Assembly: GCA_041164425.1 (NCBI GenBank)
Contig: JBEAPO010000039.1
Span: 1-24,252 of the forward strand
Source of the DNA: F1-20-MAGs119 sp041164425
Lineage (GTDB): Bacteria; Actinomycetota; Acidimicrobiia; Acidimicrobiales; Ilumatobacteraceae
Reading direction: 5' to 3'
DNA length: 24,252 nucleotides
In this document: positions 1 through 8,020 of the stretch, piece after piece
Position numbering within the stretch: the stretch's first letter is position 1
Layout: each line of letters opens with the position of its first letter
Notes under the pieces: generated by a model
What the model was told of the DNA's origin: nothing
The model's database searches: none
Seen by the model: only the letters and a program-made list of their open reading frames with translations
Translations under genes and position numbers: made by a program

Positions 1-563
1 TCGCGGGCCTCGAAGCACCCGACTCGGGAACGGTCGCAGTGGGTGACACCGTGCAATTGAGCTACGTCGACCAGAACCGCGACGACCTCGACCCCAAGGC
101 GACCGTCTACGAGGAAATCACCGGCGGCGTCGAACACATGAAGGTCGGCGGACGTGAAGTCCACGGACGTGCCTACGTCGCAAGTTTCAACTTCAAGGGC
201 AGCGACCAGCAAAAACTGGTCGGCGACCTGTCGGGTGGTGAGCGCAACCGCGTTCACCTCGCGAAGTTGCTGAAGCGCGGCGGCAACGTGCTGTTGCTCG
301 ACGAACCAACCAACGACCTCGACGTCGACACCCTTCGCGCGCTCGAAACGGCTCTCGAGTCGTTCCCGGGCTGTGCCGTCGTCATCAGCCACGACCGCTG
401 GTTCCTCGATCGCATCGCCACACACGTGCTCGCTTTCGAAGGCGACAGCCAGGTGCGCTGGTTCGAAGGCAACTTCAGCGAGTACGAATCGTGGCGTCGC
501 AAGGAACTCGGCGCTTCCGTCGACCAGCCGCATCGCATCAAGTACAAGCCACTGAATCGATGA
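1..563 (+). CDS. ettA: Energy-dependent translational throttle protein EttA (ABC-F ATPase), C-terminal part
   Basis: This is the last ~187 codons of an ABC-F protein; the reading frame is open from base 3 and the 5' two thirds lie outside the window. EttA is a soluble ATPase that binds the ribosomal E site and gates the first elongation step according to ATP/ADP. The visible part belongs to the second ABC domain: ABC signature LSGGERNR, Walker B/D-loop LLLDEPTNDLD, H-loop ISHDRWFLDR, then the EttA-type ending with PHRIKY. The segment FNFKGSDQQK before the signature is typical of EttA rather than Uup or drug-resistance ABC-F proteins. The internal GTG at 39 is not the start, because the homologous sequence (PDSGTV...GDTV) continues upstream of it. 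The stop overlaps the next start (ATGA), so the downstream gene is probably translationally coupled. Confidence 0.95.
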   Translation, partial: AGLEAPDSGTVAVGDTVQLSYVDQNRDDLDPKATVYEEITGGVEHMKVGGREVHGRAYVASFNFKGSDQQKLVGDLSGGERNRVHLAKLLKRGGNVLLLDEPTNDLDVDTLRALETALESFPGCAVVISHDRWFLDRIATHVLAFEGDSQVRWFEGNFSEYESWRRKELGASVDQPHRIKYKPLNR

Positions 564-883
564 ACACCCCTACGAGCCTCCGGGTCATTCGCTGGGTGTG
601 TGCCCTGGTTTTTGTATGTGGCATAGCGGGCATCATCGTGTCGTCGATCAACGGCAACAACGAGGGCTGGGTCGTCACGATCGGCCTCACCACGACGCTC
701 GCTGCGATCGCGCTCATCATCGCCTCGACCGTGGCGTCGCGGGCGCGAATCCCCGCGTTCAACGAGGTCGCCGCGGAGAAACTCGAGTCTCTCATCGCGG
801 CCGAAGTTACGAAGGGCGCCAACGAAGAAGCGCTTCGCGACATCGCACGCCGCGCGATCGAGCTCGGAAGACAGTCATCGTGA
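560..883 (+). CDS. Small two-helix membrane protein of unknown function
   Basis: A 107-residue protein that I do not recognise as a named family. Two hydrophobic segments (about residues 8-30 and 36-60) are separated by a short polar turn (INGNNEG). A charged, probably helical ~45-residue tail follows, rich in Ala/Glu/Arg, and is likely cytoplasmic. The ATG at 560 is chosen because it overlaps the ettA stop as ATGA; a start further upstream would run deep into ettA. Its own stop overlaps the GTG of cysQ (GTGA), so the three genes look like one transcript with coupled translation. Function cannot be inferred from sequence, and the position between a ribosome ATPase and a PAP phosphatase gives no clear clue. 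Confidence 0.75.
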   Translation: MNTPTSLRVIRWVCALVFVCGIAGIIVSSINGNNEGWVVTIGLTTTLAAIALIIASTVASRARIPAFNEVAAEKLESLIAAEVTKGANEEALRDIARRAIELGRQSS

Positions 884-1653
884 TCGACCCCGCCATCGTC
901 GCCGACGATCATCGCCTCGCCGCTCATCTCGCCCACGAAGCGGGCGTTCGTCTGAACGCACTGCGCACGCAACTCTTTGCCGAAAATGCTTCGCCATGGC
1001 ACGTCATGGACACGGGCGATGCAACGGGCCACCGCTTCCTCATCGACGCACTCGCCGAGCACCGACCCAACGACGCCGTGTTGTCGGAAGAAGGCGCCGA
1101 CAACCCCAAGCGGCTCGCAGCCAAACGGGTGTGGATCGTCGACCCGCTCGACGGCACGAACGAATACGGCGAACGCGGACGTTCCGACTGGGCGATTCAC
1201 GTTGCGCTGTGGGAAGACGGCGACCTCGTCGCCGGCGCGGTCTCGTTGCCCGCGCTCGGAGTCACCCTCGACACGCACCCGTCGACCAAGCGGACTCTCC
1301 CACCCAAGCCCGACCGCAAGGTTCGCCTCATCACTTCGCGCAACCGCGCGCCGTACTCAGCAATCCTGGTTGCCAACGCGATCGACTGCGATGCGATTCG
1401 CCTCGGGTCGGCCGGCGCCAAAGCGATGGCAGTCGTTCTCGGCGAAGCCGACATCTACGTGCATGACGGCGGCCAACACCAATGGGACTCCGCTGCACCG
1501 GTCGCCGTGGCGCGCGCGGCAGGATTCCACACGAGCCGCATCGACGGTTCTCCCCTCGTGTACAACCAACGCGACACGTGGCTTCCCGACTTGCTCATCT
1601 GCCGGCCCGAATTGGCCGAACCAGTGATGCAGGCCCTCTGGAACAACGACTGA
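880..1653 (+). CDS. cysQ: 3'(2'),5'-bisphosphate nucleotidase CysQ (inositol monophosphatase family)
   Basis: A 257-residue member of the Mg/Li-sensitive phosphatase superfamily. It closely resembles mycobacterial CysQ, which hydrolyses 3'-phosphoadenosine 5'-phosphate (PAP) to AMP during sulfate assimilation and can also act on inositol-1-phosphate or fructose-1,6-bisphosphate. Visible metal-site motifs are the acidic pair LSEE (E70, E71), the core VDPLDGT (about 88-93, two Asp ligands) and the C-terminal GGQHQWDSAAP (197-207, W-D). The segment GSAGAKAMAV (177-186) and the ending YNQ...LPDLL are typical of the actinobacterial subgroup. GTG at 880 is taken as the start because the homologous N-terminus begins there and it overlaps the previous stop by 4 nt. 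The gene ends 36 nt from a convergent gene, with no convincing terminator between them. Confidence 0.92.
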   Translation: MIDPAIVADDHRLAAHLAHEAGVRLNALRTQLFAENASPWHVMDTGDATGHRFLIDALAEHRPNDAVLSEEGADNPKRLAAKRVWIVDPLDGTNEYGERGRSDWAIHVALWEDGDLVAGAVSLPALGVTLDTHPSTKRTLPPKPDRKVRLITSRNRAPYSAILVANAIDCDAIRLGSAGAKAMAVVLGEADIYVHDGGQHQWDSAAPVAVARAAGFHTSRIDGSPLVYNQRDTWLPDLLICRPELAEPVMQALWNND

Positions 1654-1689
1654 CTCGCCGACGCAACGCCGGCGTCCGGCTACAGCCGC

Positions 1690-2841
1690 TCAGCCGAGAT
1701 ATTCGCCGGTGTGTTCACCGAGACGCGGCACGGGACCGGGCCGCAGCGTGTAGCCGTCGAAGTCGACGGGATTGTTCACCGCTTCGTACGGCGCCTCTCC
1801 GTCACGCGGCGACATCGCGACGAATGCGCCGGCCGCACGAGCCTGAGGATCGACTATCACCTCGGGGATCGAGTTGAGGGGCGCCCACCACACGTCGTGG
1901 GTATCGAAGCGTTCGGCCCATTCGGCCATCGGACGTTCGGCAAAGAGTTCATCGAGCGTGGCAATGAGTTCGGTGTTGTTCACCAGTCGCAATTTCGCCG
2001 TGGCGAAGTGTTCGACCCGGAGGCGCTCGGAGTCGACGGCCGCAACGAGTGCGGGCCAGTGGCGGTCCCCTTCGAGCGCGAGCATCCAGAACGCCTTTCC
2101 GTCACCCGCGAAGTAATTGAGCATCAGCGGTGCGCGACCGTTCTCGCGTGGACGCGTGCTTTCGCGCTTTCCGAATCGCAACTGAATGCCGATGTCCCAG
2201 CCGATGTTGTACATGCCGTTTCGCAAGAGACTCGTCGACACCAACCTGCCCTTGCCGGTTCGCTGTGCGTCAAAGAGTGCCGCTGCGACGCCCGCGACGA
2301 GCGACATGCCGGTGATGTGGTCACCCTGGCCGCTGCGATTGCCCGGCGGATTTGCTCCGGGTGGCACCAGCGTGTGGGCAAGACCCGACCGCGCCCAGTA
2401 CCCCCCGATGTCGTAACCGGGACGGTGAGCATCGGGCCCCTCGAGCCCATAGCCGGTGATGATGCCGTACACCAGTCGCGGGTTGGCCACTCGTACCGTT
2501 GTCGGGTCGAGACCGAGGCGTGCGAGTGCCGCGAGTCGCACGTTCGTGACGAAGGCATCGGCGGTCGCGAGAAGATCAGCCATTTTCGCGCGGCCTTGTT
2601 CGGTCTGCAGGTCAATAACGACCGACTTCTTGCCACGGTTGTCGATCTCGAACGGTGGTACCGCTGCTTGGTCACTTTGTCCGAGTGCACCGAAGATGTT
2701 GCGCTGCGGGTCGCCGGTTGGCGGCTCGACCTTGATGACCTCGGCGCCCCAGTCGGCGAGAACTCCGCCGCACGCCGGCCCCGCAACCCAGACGCCCAAC
2801 TCGACAACGCGCACACCAGCGAGCGGCCCCCCCTGCGTCAT
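1690..2841 (-). CDS. CaiB/BaiF family III CoA-transferase
   Basis: A 383-residue protein of the interlocked-ring family III CoA transferases/racemases, which move CoA between carboxylic acids through an aspartyl-CoA anhydride or racemise 2-methylacyl-CoA. The N-terminus shows the family pattern PLAGVRVVELG...GPACGGVLADWGAEVIKVEPP. NRGKKSV (68-74) and TGYG (129-132) follow. The conserved catalytic Asp is D174 in GQGDHITG, followed by the helix MSLVAGVAAALF and TGKG. The length is close to that of alpha-methylacyl-CoA racemase, but family members are too diverse for the substrate to be read. The gene begins 7 nt after the stop of the upstream PEP-utilising gene, so it is almost certainly in the same operon. 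No strong Shine-Dalgarno is visible, which fits translational read-on. Confidence 0.9.
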   Translation of the reverse strand: MTQGGPLAGVRVVELGVWVAGPACGGVLADWGAEVIKVEPPTGDPQRNIFGALGQSDQAAVPPFEIDNRGKKSVVIDLQTEQGRAKMADLLATADAFVTNVRLAALARLGLDPTTVRVANPRLVYGIITGYGLEGPDAHRPGYDIGGYWARSGLAHTLVPPGANPPGNRSGQGDHITGMSLVAGVAAALFDAQRTGKGRLVSTSLLRNGMYNIGWDIGIQLRFGKRESTRPRENGRAPLMLNYFAGDGKAFWMLALEGDRHWPALVAAVDSERLRVEHFATAKLRLVNNTELIATLDELFAERPMAEWAERFDTHDVWWAPLNSIPEVIVDPQARAAGAFVAMSPRDGEAPYEAVNNPVDFDGYTLRPGPVPRLGEHTGEYLG

Positions 2842-2848
2842 GATCGGC

Positions 2849-4492
2849 TCAGCACTCGAGAATCGTGACGGTGCCGAGATCGCCGTTCACTTCGATGGTC
2901 GCACCGTCCGGAATACGACGTGTCGCATTCACGACCGACACCACGCACGGGATGCCCAGCTCGCGACTGACGATGATGGAGTGACTGTTCAACGCGCCGA
3001 CGTCGACGACGACGCCGCCAGCCGGAATGAAAAGCGGCGTCCACGAGGGGTCGGTGTTCGGCGCAATGAGGATGTCGCCCTCTTCCAGTGCCGATGGATC
3101 GGCCGGATCGAGGATCACACGCGCGCGGCCACGCACGATTCCCGAGCAGCCCGCGTTGCCCTGCAAGACGTCGCCCGACTTCACGCGCTCGACCTTCACC
3201 TCGGCGCGCTTGGGCAGATCCTCGATACCCGGTACCCGCTTGTCACCTTCGACGAAATACGGCGTTTCGAGTTCCCACAACGACCGCCACTGCTTTTCGC
3301 GTTCGGCAAGCTTCGTGGTGAAGGACTTCGGGTCGGCGACGAACGCATCGAGTTCTTCGTTCAGCAGCATGAACACCTGTTTCTCGTGTGCGAGCGCTCC
3401 TGTAGCCGCGTGACGACGGCCGAGTTCGCGCATAGCGACTCGCGCTTCGTTCATCACGCGGATGCAGTTCGTCTTGCTGCGTTCGCGCCACGCATTGAAT
3501 CGGCGACCGGAGCCCGCAGCGAGGTTGACCATTGTTGTCGCTTCGTCGTTCCCCTTCACCCGTTCGAGCGCCTCGGCGAGTGCGGCGGCCGAATCGGCAA
3601 CGGTGCGTGCTGCGGCCTTCGCAGGGTCACCGTCGGGGCCCACCTGACGCATCGCGTCGATGAGAGCCACTGCGAGAGCGGGCTTCGTTTCCCACACGTC
3701 GGAATAGAGATCCCATTCGTTCGGTCCGCGTGAGCCGAACTCGTAGAGGAAATCCTCGAAGCCCTGCTGGAACTCGGGCGAATTCTGGGGCAGGCGGGAC
3801 AGAGCCCACATTGCATGGCTTGGTGCGGCCGAGTCGACGTCGCCCGCGCCAGCGATGATGCGCACCAACAGGTCGGGAACGATCTGGCCGAGGACCGTCG
3901 GGCCGGTCGCCGTGTTGGTCGACGTCATGACATGGTCGTCGAACATGCGACGGTGCACGGGAATGAGCGAACGCGCGTACTCGACGAGCGCTGCGTCGGT
4001 CGCTTCGGCGAGATTGGGTCGCTTCGCGCGGATTTCCTTTGCTACGTGCTTCGACTCTTCGAGCTCGGGATACGCGGAGATCGTCAAAGCCCAGTTGGCA
4101 CGGTCGGTGAGTTGCTTGGCCACCGTCTCGTTCGGGTCGTCGGGATGTGGCACGTAGGGCGGCGTGTCGGGTCGCGTACCGAAGAACGCGAGGTCGATGG
4201 GTTCGGCACCGACTCCGGCACGTACGCCGAATAGACGCACGACGGATGCGTTCACGTAGAAGAAGCCGTTGAAGAACCCGCACACGGGGTTGAAGCCCTC
4301 GGCGTGCACCTCGCCCTCGAGAACCGACCCGTTGCGCACGTTGCCATCGCGCCAGCCCTCCATCGTGCCGGGGATGAACGCGAGGCTGGCACCGAGTGGG
4401 CTGATCGGGTCTGGCAGCACGTCGCTCGCGTTGGAACGTGTGTAGACGGGAAAGCGCGTGCTGGCGCGCGTGTCGGTGATCCAGTGGGACAT
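2849..4492 (-). CDS. PEP-utilising enzyme, swivelling-His domain protein without ATP-grasp domain (copy 2)
   Basis: A 547-residue paralogue of the gene just upstream. The C-terminal ~100 residues are a PEP-utilisers mobile (phosphohistidine) domain: GCSGIVRGRARV, GDILIAP, then the His motif ALNSHSIIVSRELGIP with presumed phospho-acceptor H504. The N-terminus starts with YTRSNASDVLPDP..PL, the segment that in rifampin phosphotransferase-type enzymes follows the ATP-grasp domain. The middle contains GSRGPNEWD and RSKTNCIR...MRELGRR, both resembling the central substrate domain of that family. No ATP-grasp module is present. ATG at 4492 is preferred because GGAG lies 6 nt upstream; a GTG 24 nt earlier has no visible ribosome site. 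A 40-nt gap separates it from the upstream paralogue and 7 nt from the downstream CoA-transferase. Substrate unknown. Confidence 0.85.
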   Translation of the reverse strand: MSHWITDTRASTRFPVYTRSNASDVLPDPISPLGASLAFIPGTMEGWRDGNVRNGSVLEGEVHAEGFNPVCGFFNGFFYVNASVVRLFGVRAGVGAEPIDLAFFGTRPDTPPYVPHPDDPNETVAKQLTDRANWALTISAYPELEESKHVAKEIRAKRPNLAEATDAALVEYARSLIPVHRRMFDDHVMTSTNTATGPTVLGQIVPDLLVRIIAGAGDVDSAAPSHAMWALSRLPQNSPEFQQGFEDFLYEFGSRGPNEWDLYSDVWETKPALAVALIDAMRQVGPDGDPAKAAARTVADSAAALAEALERVKGNDEATTMVNLAAGSGRRFNAWRERSKTNCIRVMNEARVAMRELGRRHAATGALAHEKQVFMLLNEELDAFVADPKSFTTKLAEREKQWRSLWELETPYFVEGDKRVPGIEDLPKRAEVKVERVKSGDVLQGNAGCSGIVRGRARVILDPADPSALEEGDILIAPNTDPSWTPLFIPAGGVVVDVGALNSHSIIVSRELGIPCVVSVVNATRRIPDGATIEVNGDLGTVTILEC

Positions 4493-4532
4493 CGTCGGCT
4501 CCGTGGCTTCTCTCACAGTGGAGGTTGGGGGC

Positions 4533-6293
4533 TTATTCGCCGAGAACTGTAACCACTCCCGTCGAGCCGTTCACCTCGAGCAGCGCACCGTCACGGATAC
4601 GCCGCGTCGCATCCGTTGCGGAGATCACGCAAGGAATGCCAAGTTCCCGACTGACGATGATCGCGTGACTAAGTGGCGCACCGACGTCGACCACCACGCC
4701 GGCCGCGGGCACGAAGAGCGGCGTCCACGACGGGTCGGTGATGGGGGCAACCAGAACGTCGCCCGGTTCGAGAGCGGCCGGGTCGTTCGAGTCGAGAACC
4801 ACCCGGGCGCGACCCCTTACGACTCCCGGACAACCGGGCATTCCCTGCAACGCTTCGCCCGCGACCAGCAGGCCCACCGAAGATGACGAACGTGCCTCCC
4901 ACGTGTCGGGACCGGCAGGGGTCCCGACGAAAACGAATTGCGGAATCTTGGCCGACAGATCCTCGTAAGTGGCTCGCCGTTCGCGCACCAATGAGCGCCA
5001 CTTGGCGGAATCGGTAGCCGCGGCACCGATCAGCGACTCCATCTCCTCGACCTGCACGAAACCAAAATCTTCAATTTCGTCGAAGAAGCCGCGCTCGACC
5101 ATGCGTCGACCAAGTTCACGCATAGGCATTCGGCATTCGTGGATCAGTCTGATGTTGTTGGTCTTCGTGCGTTCGCGCGCGGGAATCCAGGCCTGTGATG
5201 CTGCGATCGCCACCGACAGTTGCCCGTGCACCGCCGGGTCACCGGCGACAATAGCCAACAGTTGCTCGGCTGCGGCTGCACGCTCGCGCGCGCGCTCGAC
5301 GCTGTGCGTCGCGGGATCGGCAGACGCTGGGGCCAACCGCATGCGTTCGATCGCCGCCAGCGCAAGTTCGGGTCGCGTCTCCCACGTGGGCGAACGCGCT
5401 TCCCATTCGTTCGGCCCACGCGAACCGAAGCTGAGAACGAAGTCATCGAACATCGCGAGGAACTGTGCGTTGCTTGCTTCGTTGCCCGCGCGAAGACGTC
5501 CGAGTAGACCCGAGACTCCGGCGTCGAATGCGGCAGTCAATGATGATGAATTCGCAACGAGCCGGCCCATCGCCCACAACGCGTGACTGGGCTCCGCCGA
5601 GTCGACGTCTCCGAAGCCGGCAATGAGCGGCATGACGAGGTCGGGTCGCCCGACCGCGTTTGCGATGGCTGAGATCATGCCGACGGGCACGGTCGCCATG
5701 TAAGTGGTGTAGATGTGCTGCGAGAACAACCACTCGTGCCACGCCATGAGTTCGAGGTAACGCGACCACAAATCACTCTCCGACATCGCAGAGAAATCGG
5801 GACGTTCGAGACGCAGTGCGATCGTGCGCCTCTTGTGCTCTGACACGTCACTCAGCTGGTCGACCGAAGAGAACGCGAGAATTGCGCCGAACGTTTCACC
5901 GATGCGTTGCGTGAGGTCGGGTCGCACGTCGCCCGCGGCTTCGACGTAGGCGGGGATGCCCGGCTGTGCGCCGAAGAACTGCGCATCCATGTCCTGCCAC
6001 GACAGACCCGGTGCACGCTCGCCGAAGAGCCGGATGAGAGAAGCGTTGAGATAGCAGTAGCCACCGACGACACCGAGCTGGCAGAACTCGTCGACGGGAA
6101 ACTCGCCGAGTTCGAAAGCCCCCATGCGTTCCCAGGCCGTCCGCCAACCACGTTCTGCACGCCACAGACCCGTACCGCTCGTCAGTGGGGTCACGGGGTC
6201 AGGAAACACCTCGCCGACGTTGGCGCGGGTGTAGATCGAAAACCGGTCCGACAGATCCGTGTCGGTGACGTAGAAACGCTTTGCACTGCCCAT
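4533..6293 (-). CDS. PEP-utilising enzyme, swivelling-His domain protein without ATP-grasp domain (copy 1)
   Basis: A 586-residue protein, first gene of a three-gene minus-strand run. The opening segment (YTRANVGEVFPDPVTPL, about residues 21-37) matches the start of the post-ATP-grasp region of rifampin phosphotransferase/PEP synthase-like enzymes. The central helical domain carries GFGDVDSAEPSHALW, FGSRGPNEWE and RERTKTNNIR..CRMPMRELGRR. The C-terminus is a swivelling phosphohistidine domain with GCPGVVRGRARV, GDVLVAP and GAPLSHAIIVSRELGIP, where H543 is the presumed phosphate carrier. Full-length family members have an extra ~300-residue N-terminal PEP/pyruvate-binding ATP-grasp domain that is absent here. 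A good Shine-Dalgarno (GGGGG, 7 nt before ATG) sets the start. The fold assignment is solid; the phosphate donor and the acceptor are unknown. Confidence 0.87.
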   Translation of the reverse strand: MGSAKRFYVTDTDLSDRFSIYTRANVGEVFPDPVTPLTSGTGLWRAERGWRTAWERMGAFELGEFPVDEFCQLGVVGGYCYLNASLIRLFGERAPGLSWQDMDAQFFGAQPGIPAYVEAAGDVRPDLTQRIGETFGAILAFSSVDQLSDVSEHKRRTIALRLERPDFSAMSESDLWSRYLELMAWHEWLFSQHIYTTYMATVPVGMISAIANAVGRPDLVMPLIAGFGDVDSAEPSHALWAMGRLVANSSSLTAAFDAGVSGLLGRLRAGNEASNAQFLAMFDDFVLSFGSRGPNEWEARSPTWETRPELALAAIERMRLAPASADPATHSVERARERAAAAEQLLAIVAGDPAVHGQLSVAIAASQAWIPARERTKTNNIRLIHECRMPMRELGRRMVERGFFDEIEDFGFVQVEEMESLIGAAATDSAKWRSLVRERRATYEDLSAKIPQFVFVGTPAGPDTWEARSSSSVGLLVAGEALQGMPGCPGVVRGRARVVLDSNDPAALEPGDVLVAPITDPSWTPLFVPAAGVVVDVGAPLSHAIIVSRELGIPCVISATDATRRIRDGALLEVNGSTGVVTVLGE

Positions 6294-6390
6294 GTCAGCA
6301 CCCCCAGAGTTTGCAACCTAGTCCGTTTGTCACAGGCGAATTTCCGGGCACGACGACGACTAGGGACCTTTCCCGTTGCAGACTTGGGGA

Positions 6391-8010
6391 ATGCCGCAAT
6401 CCCCCGCCAGCGACACGGCGAGCAACATGGCCGACCTCTCGTGGGGTGCTTTTTCCGAGCGCGGCCCATGGGACCTCGACCGGGAAAAAATCGCGTGGTC
6501 GGAACACGCCGAGATCCTGCGTCGTGAAGCCCGCAGCGAAGTACCGCGCCTGACGACCCCGGGCCGGATTCCACCCATCGGTCGTCTCTTGACGGTCGTG
6601 TTCGTACTCGGTCGAGCCGTCGCTCCGTGGATGATTCGAAAGAAGTTGCGCCGGTTTGCATCGCCCGAAGAAAGCCGTGCGGTCCTGTCGCTTCGCCTTC
6701 GACGCGCGATCGAGACCCTCGGGCCGACCTACATCAAATTGGCACAGATCATCTCGAGCGGCGAAGGGCTCTTCCCTGCAGAGCTCGTCAACGAATTCAA
6801 ACGGTGCCGTGACCAGGTACCGGCCGAGCCGTTCGAGGTCGTGCAACGCACGATCGAATCCGACCTCGGTGCGCGTCTGAATGATGTCTTCGTCCACATC
6901 GACACCACGCCCCTGGCGGCCGCGTCGATCGCACAGGTCCACGCCGCGACACTCGTCTCTGGCGAGCCGGTCGTCGTCAAAGTACAACGACCCGAAATCG
7001 GCGAGCTCGTGCGCCGCGACCTGCGCGTCATGTCGTGGCTGGCGCCCTTCCTCATCGGTCGCATCCCGATCGCAGCGCTGGCGAATCCACCCGCGCTCGT
7101 GGAACTTTTTGCCGAAACCATCGTCGAAGAGCTCGACTTCCGCATGGAGGCGTCGAACATGGTCGACGTTGCGGCGATGCTCCACAACCTCGGTCAGTCG
7201 CGCTACATCGTGCCGCGCCCACACCCCAAACTGGTGACGCGCCGCGTACTCGTGATGGAACGTCTCAACGGGTTCAACTTCGACGACGTCGAGGGCATGA
7301 AGGCGGCCGGAATCGACACCGAAGACATCATCCGAACGGGCATGGTCGCGTTCATGGAGGGTGCGATGATCGAGGGCATATTCCACGGTGACCTTCACGG
7401 CGGCAATCTTTTCGTGATGACCGACGGTCGGACGGCCCTCCTCGACTTCGGCATCGTCGGTCGTCTCACCGGGCCACGTCGCATCGCGTTCCTTCGCCTC
7501 ATGCTGGGCGCGACGACGAACGACGTGAAGGGCCAGGTTGCGGCACTGCGTGACCTCGGCGCGCTACCAGCCGACGTCGAAATCGAACAGGTCATCAAGG
7601 ACCTGCGCCTCGACCAGCCCACGATCGACCCCACGGGCTTGTCGGGTGAGGAACTCGTGAAGGAAGTGCAACGCATCGTCAAGTCCCTCTTGGGCTACGG
7701 AGCGAGCATGCCCAAGGAATTGATGCTGTACGTGAAGAACATGGTGTTCCTCGACGGTGCCATCGCCCGCCTCGCACCCGACCTCGACATCCTCGCCGAG
7801 GTCGCCAGTATCTCGATGGTGTTCGCGGAACGGCACGGTGAGCGCATCGGGCGCGAACTCGGCTTCAACCCCGACGCTTTCGAGGTGAACCTCGACAGCG
7901 TGAAGGCGAGCCTCGGTCTCGAGTCGAGCGTCAACCGCCTCACCTACCGCGAACTTCAAGAGCGACGAAATCTCATCAACAAGCGGATGCGCGACCACAT
8001 TCGCGCTTGA
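6391..8010 (+). CDS. ABC1/AarF/UbiB-type atypical protein kinase-like ATPase
   Basis: About 539 residues of the UbiB/COQ8 family, ATPases linked to quinone or isoprenoid lipid metabolism at membranes. Family motifs in order: the KxGQ-type helix LGPTYIKLAQ (G replaced by A), the A-rich loop AAASIAQVH (about 176-184) in place of a glycine P-loop, the VAIK-type lysine VVVKVQRP (K197), EELDFRMEA, the catalytic loop HGDLHGGNLF (332-341) and the metal-binding LDFG (about 351-354). A hydrophobic stretch at ~66-82 may associate with membrane. The start is uncertain: ATG at 6391 has GGGGA directly against it. An in-frame TTG at 6376 has AGGGA 9 nt upstream. An ATG at 6430 is also possible. The gene is divergent from the PEP-utilising operon and converges on the L,D-transpeptidase with a 10-nt gap. 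The organism would use menaquinone, so the role need not be ubiquinone synthesis. Confidence 0.9.
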   Translation: MPQSPASDTASNMADLSWGAFSERGPWDLDREKIAWSEHAEILRREARSEVPRLTTPGRIPPIGRLLTVVFVLGRAVAPWMIRKKLRRFASPEESRAVLSLRLRRAIETLGPTYIKLAQIISSGEGLFPAELVNEFKRCRDQVPAEPFEVVQRTIESDLGARLNDVFVHIDTTPLAAASIAQVHAATLVSGEPVVVKVQRPEIGELVRRDLRVMSWLAPFLIGRIPIAALANPPALVELFAETIVEELDFRMEASNMVDVAAMLHNLGQSRYIVPRPHPKLVTRRVLVMERLNGFNFDDVEGMKAAGIDTEDIIRTGMVAFMEGAMIEGIFHGDLHGGNLFVMTDGRTALLDFGIVGRLTGPRRIAFLRLMLGATTNDVKGQVAALRDLGALPADVEIEQVIKDLRLDQPTIDPTGLSGEELVKEVQRIVKSLLGYGASMPKELMLYVKNMVFLDGAIARLAPDLDILAEVASISMVFAERHGERIGRELGFNPDAFEVNLDSVKASLGLESSVNRLTYRELQERRNLINKRMRDHIRA

Positions 8011-8020
8011 TGCGCGATTT

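Noticed and set aside
1654..1689. Possible terminator between cysQ and the CoA-transferase
   Set aside because: Only 4-5 bp GC arms (for example CGGC/GCCG) with tiny loops and no T-run; not distinguishable from chance in GC-rich DNA.
2456..3733. A 425-codon plus-strand open frame, and a 385-codon frame at 1711-2868
   Set aside because: Both are antisense to the CoA-transferase and PEP-utilising genes, with low-complexity, Arg-rich translation and no motifs.
6294..6390. Promoter pair in the divergent region between PEP-utilising and kinase genes
   Set aside because: A TAGGTT and a GTGACA-like hexamer exist, but their spacing does not fit a normal -35/-10 pair; promoters are expected here but cannot be placed.
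6295..7398. A 367-codon minus-strand frame opposite the ABC1 kinase gene
   Set aside because: Highly charged His/Arg/Asp-rich translation with no motifs; the plus-strand frame carries the complete kinase motif set.
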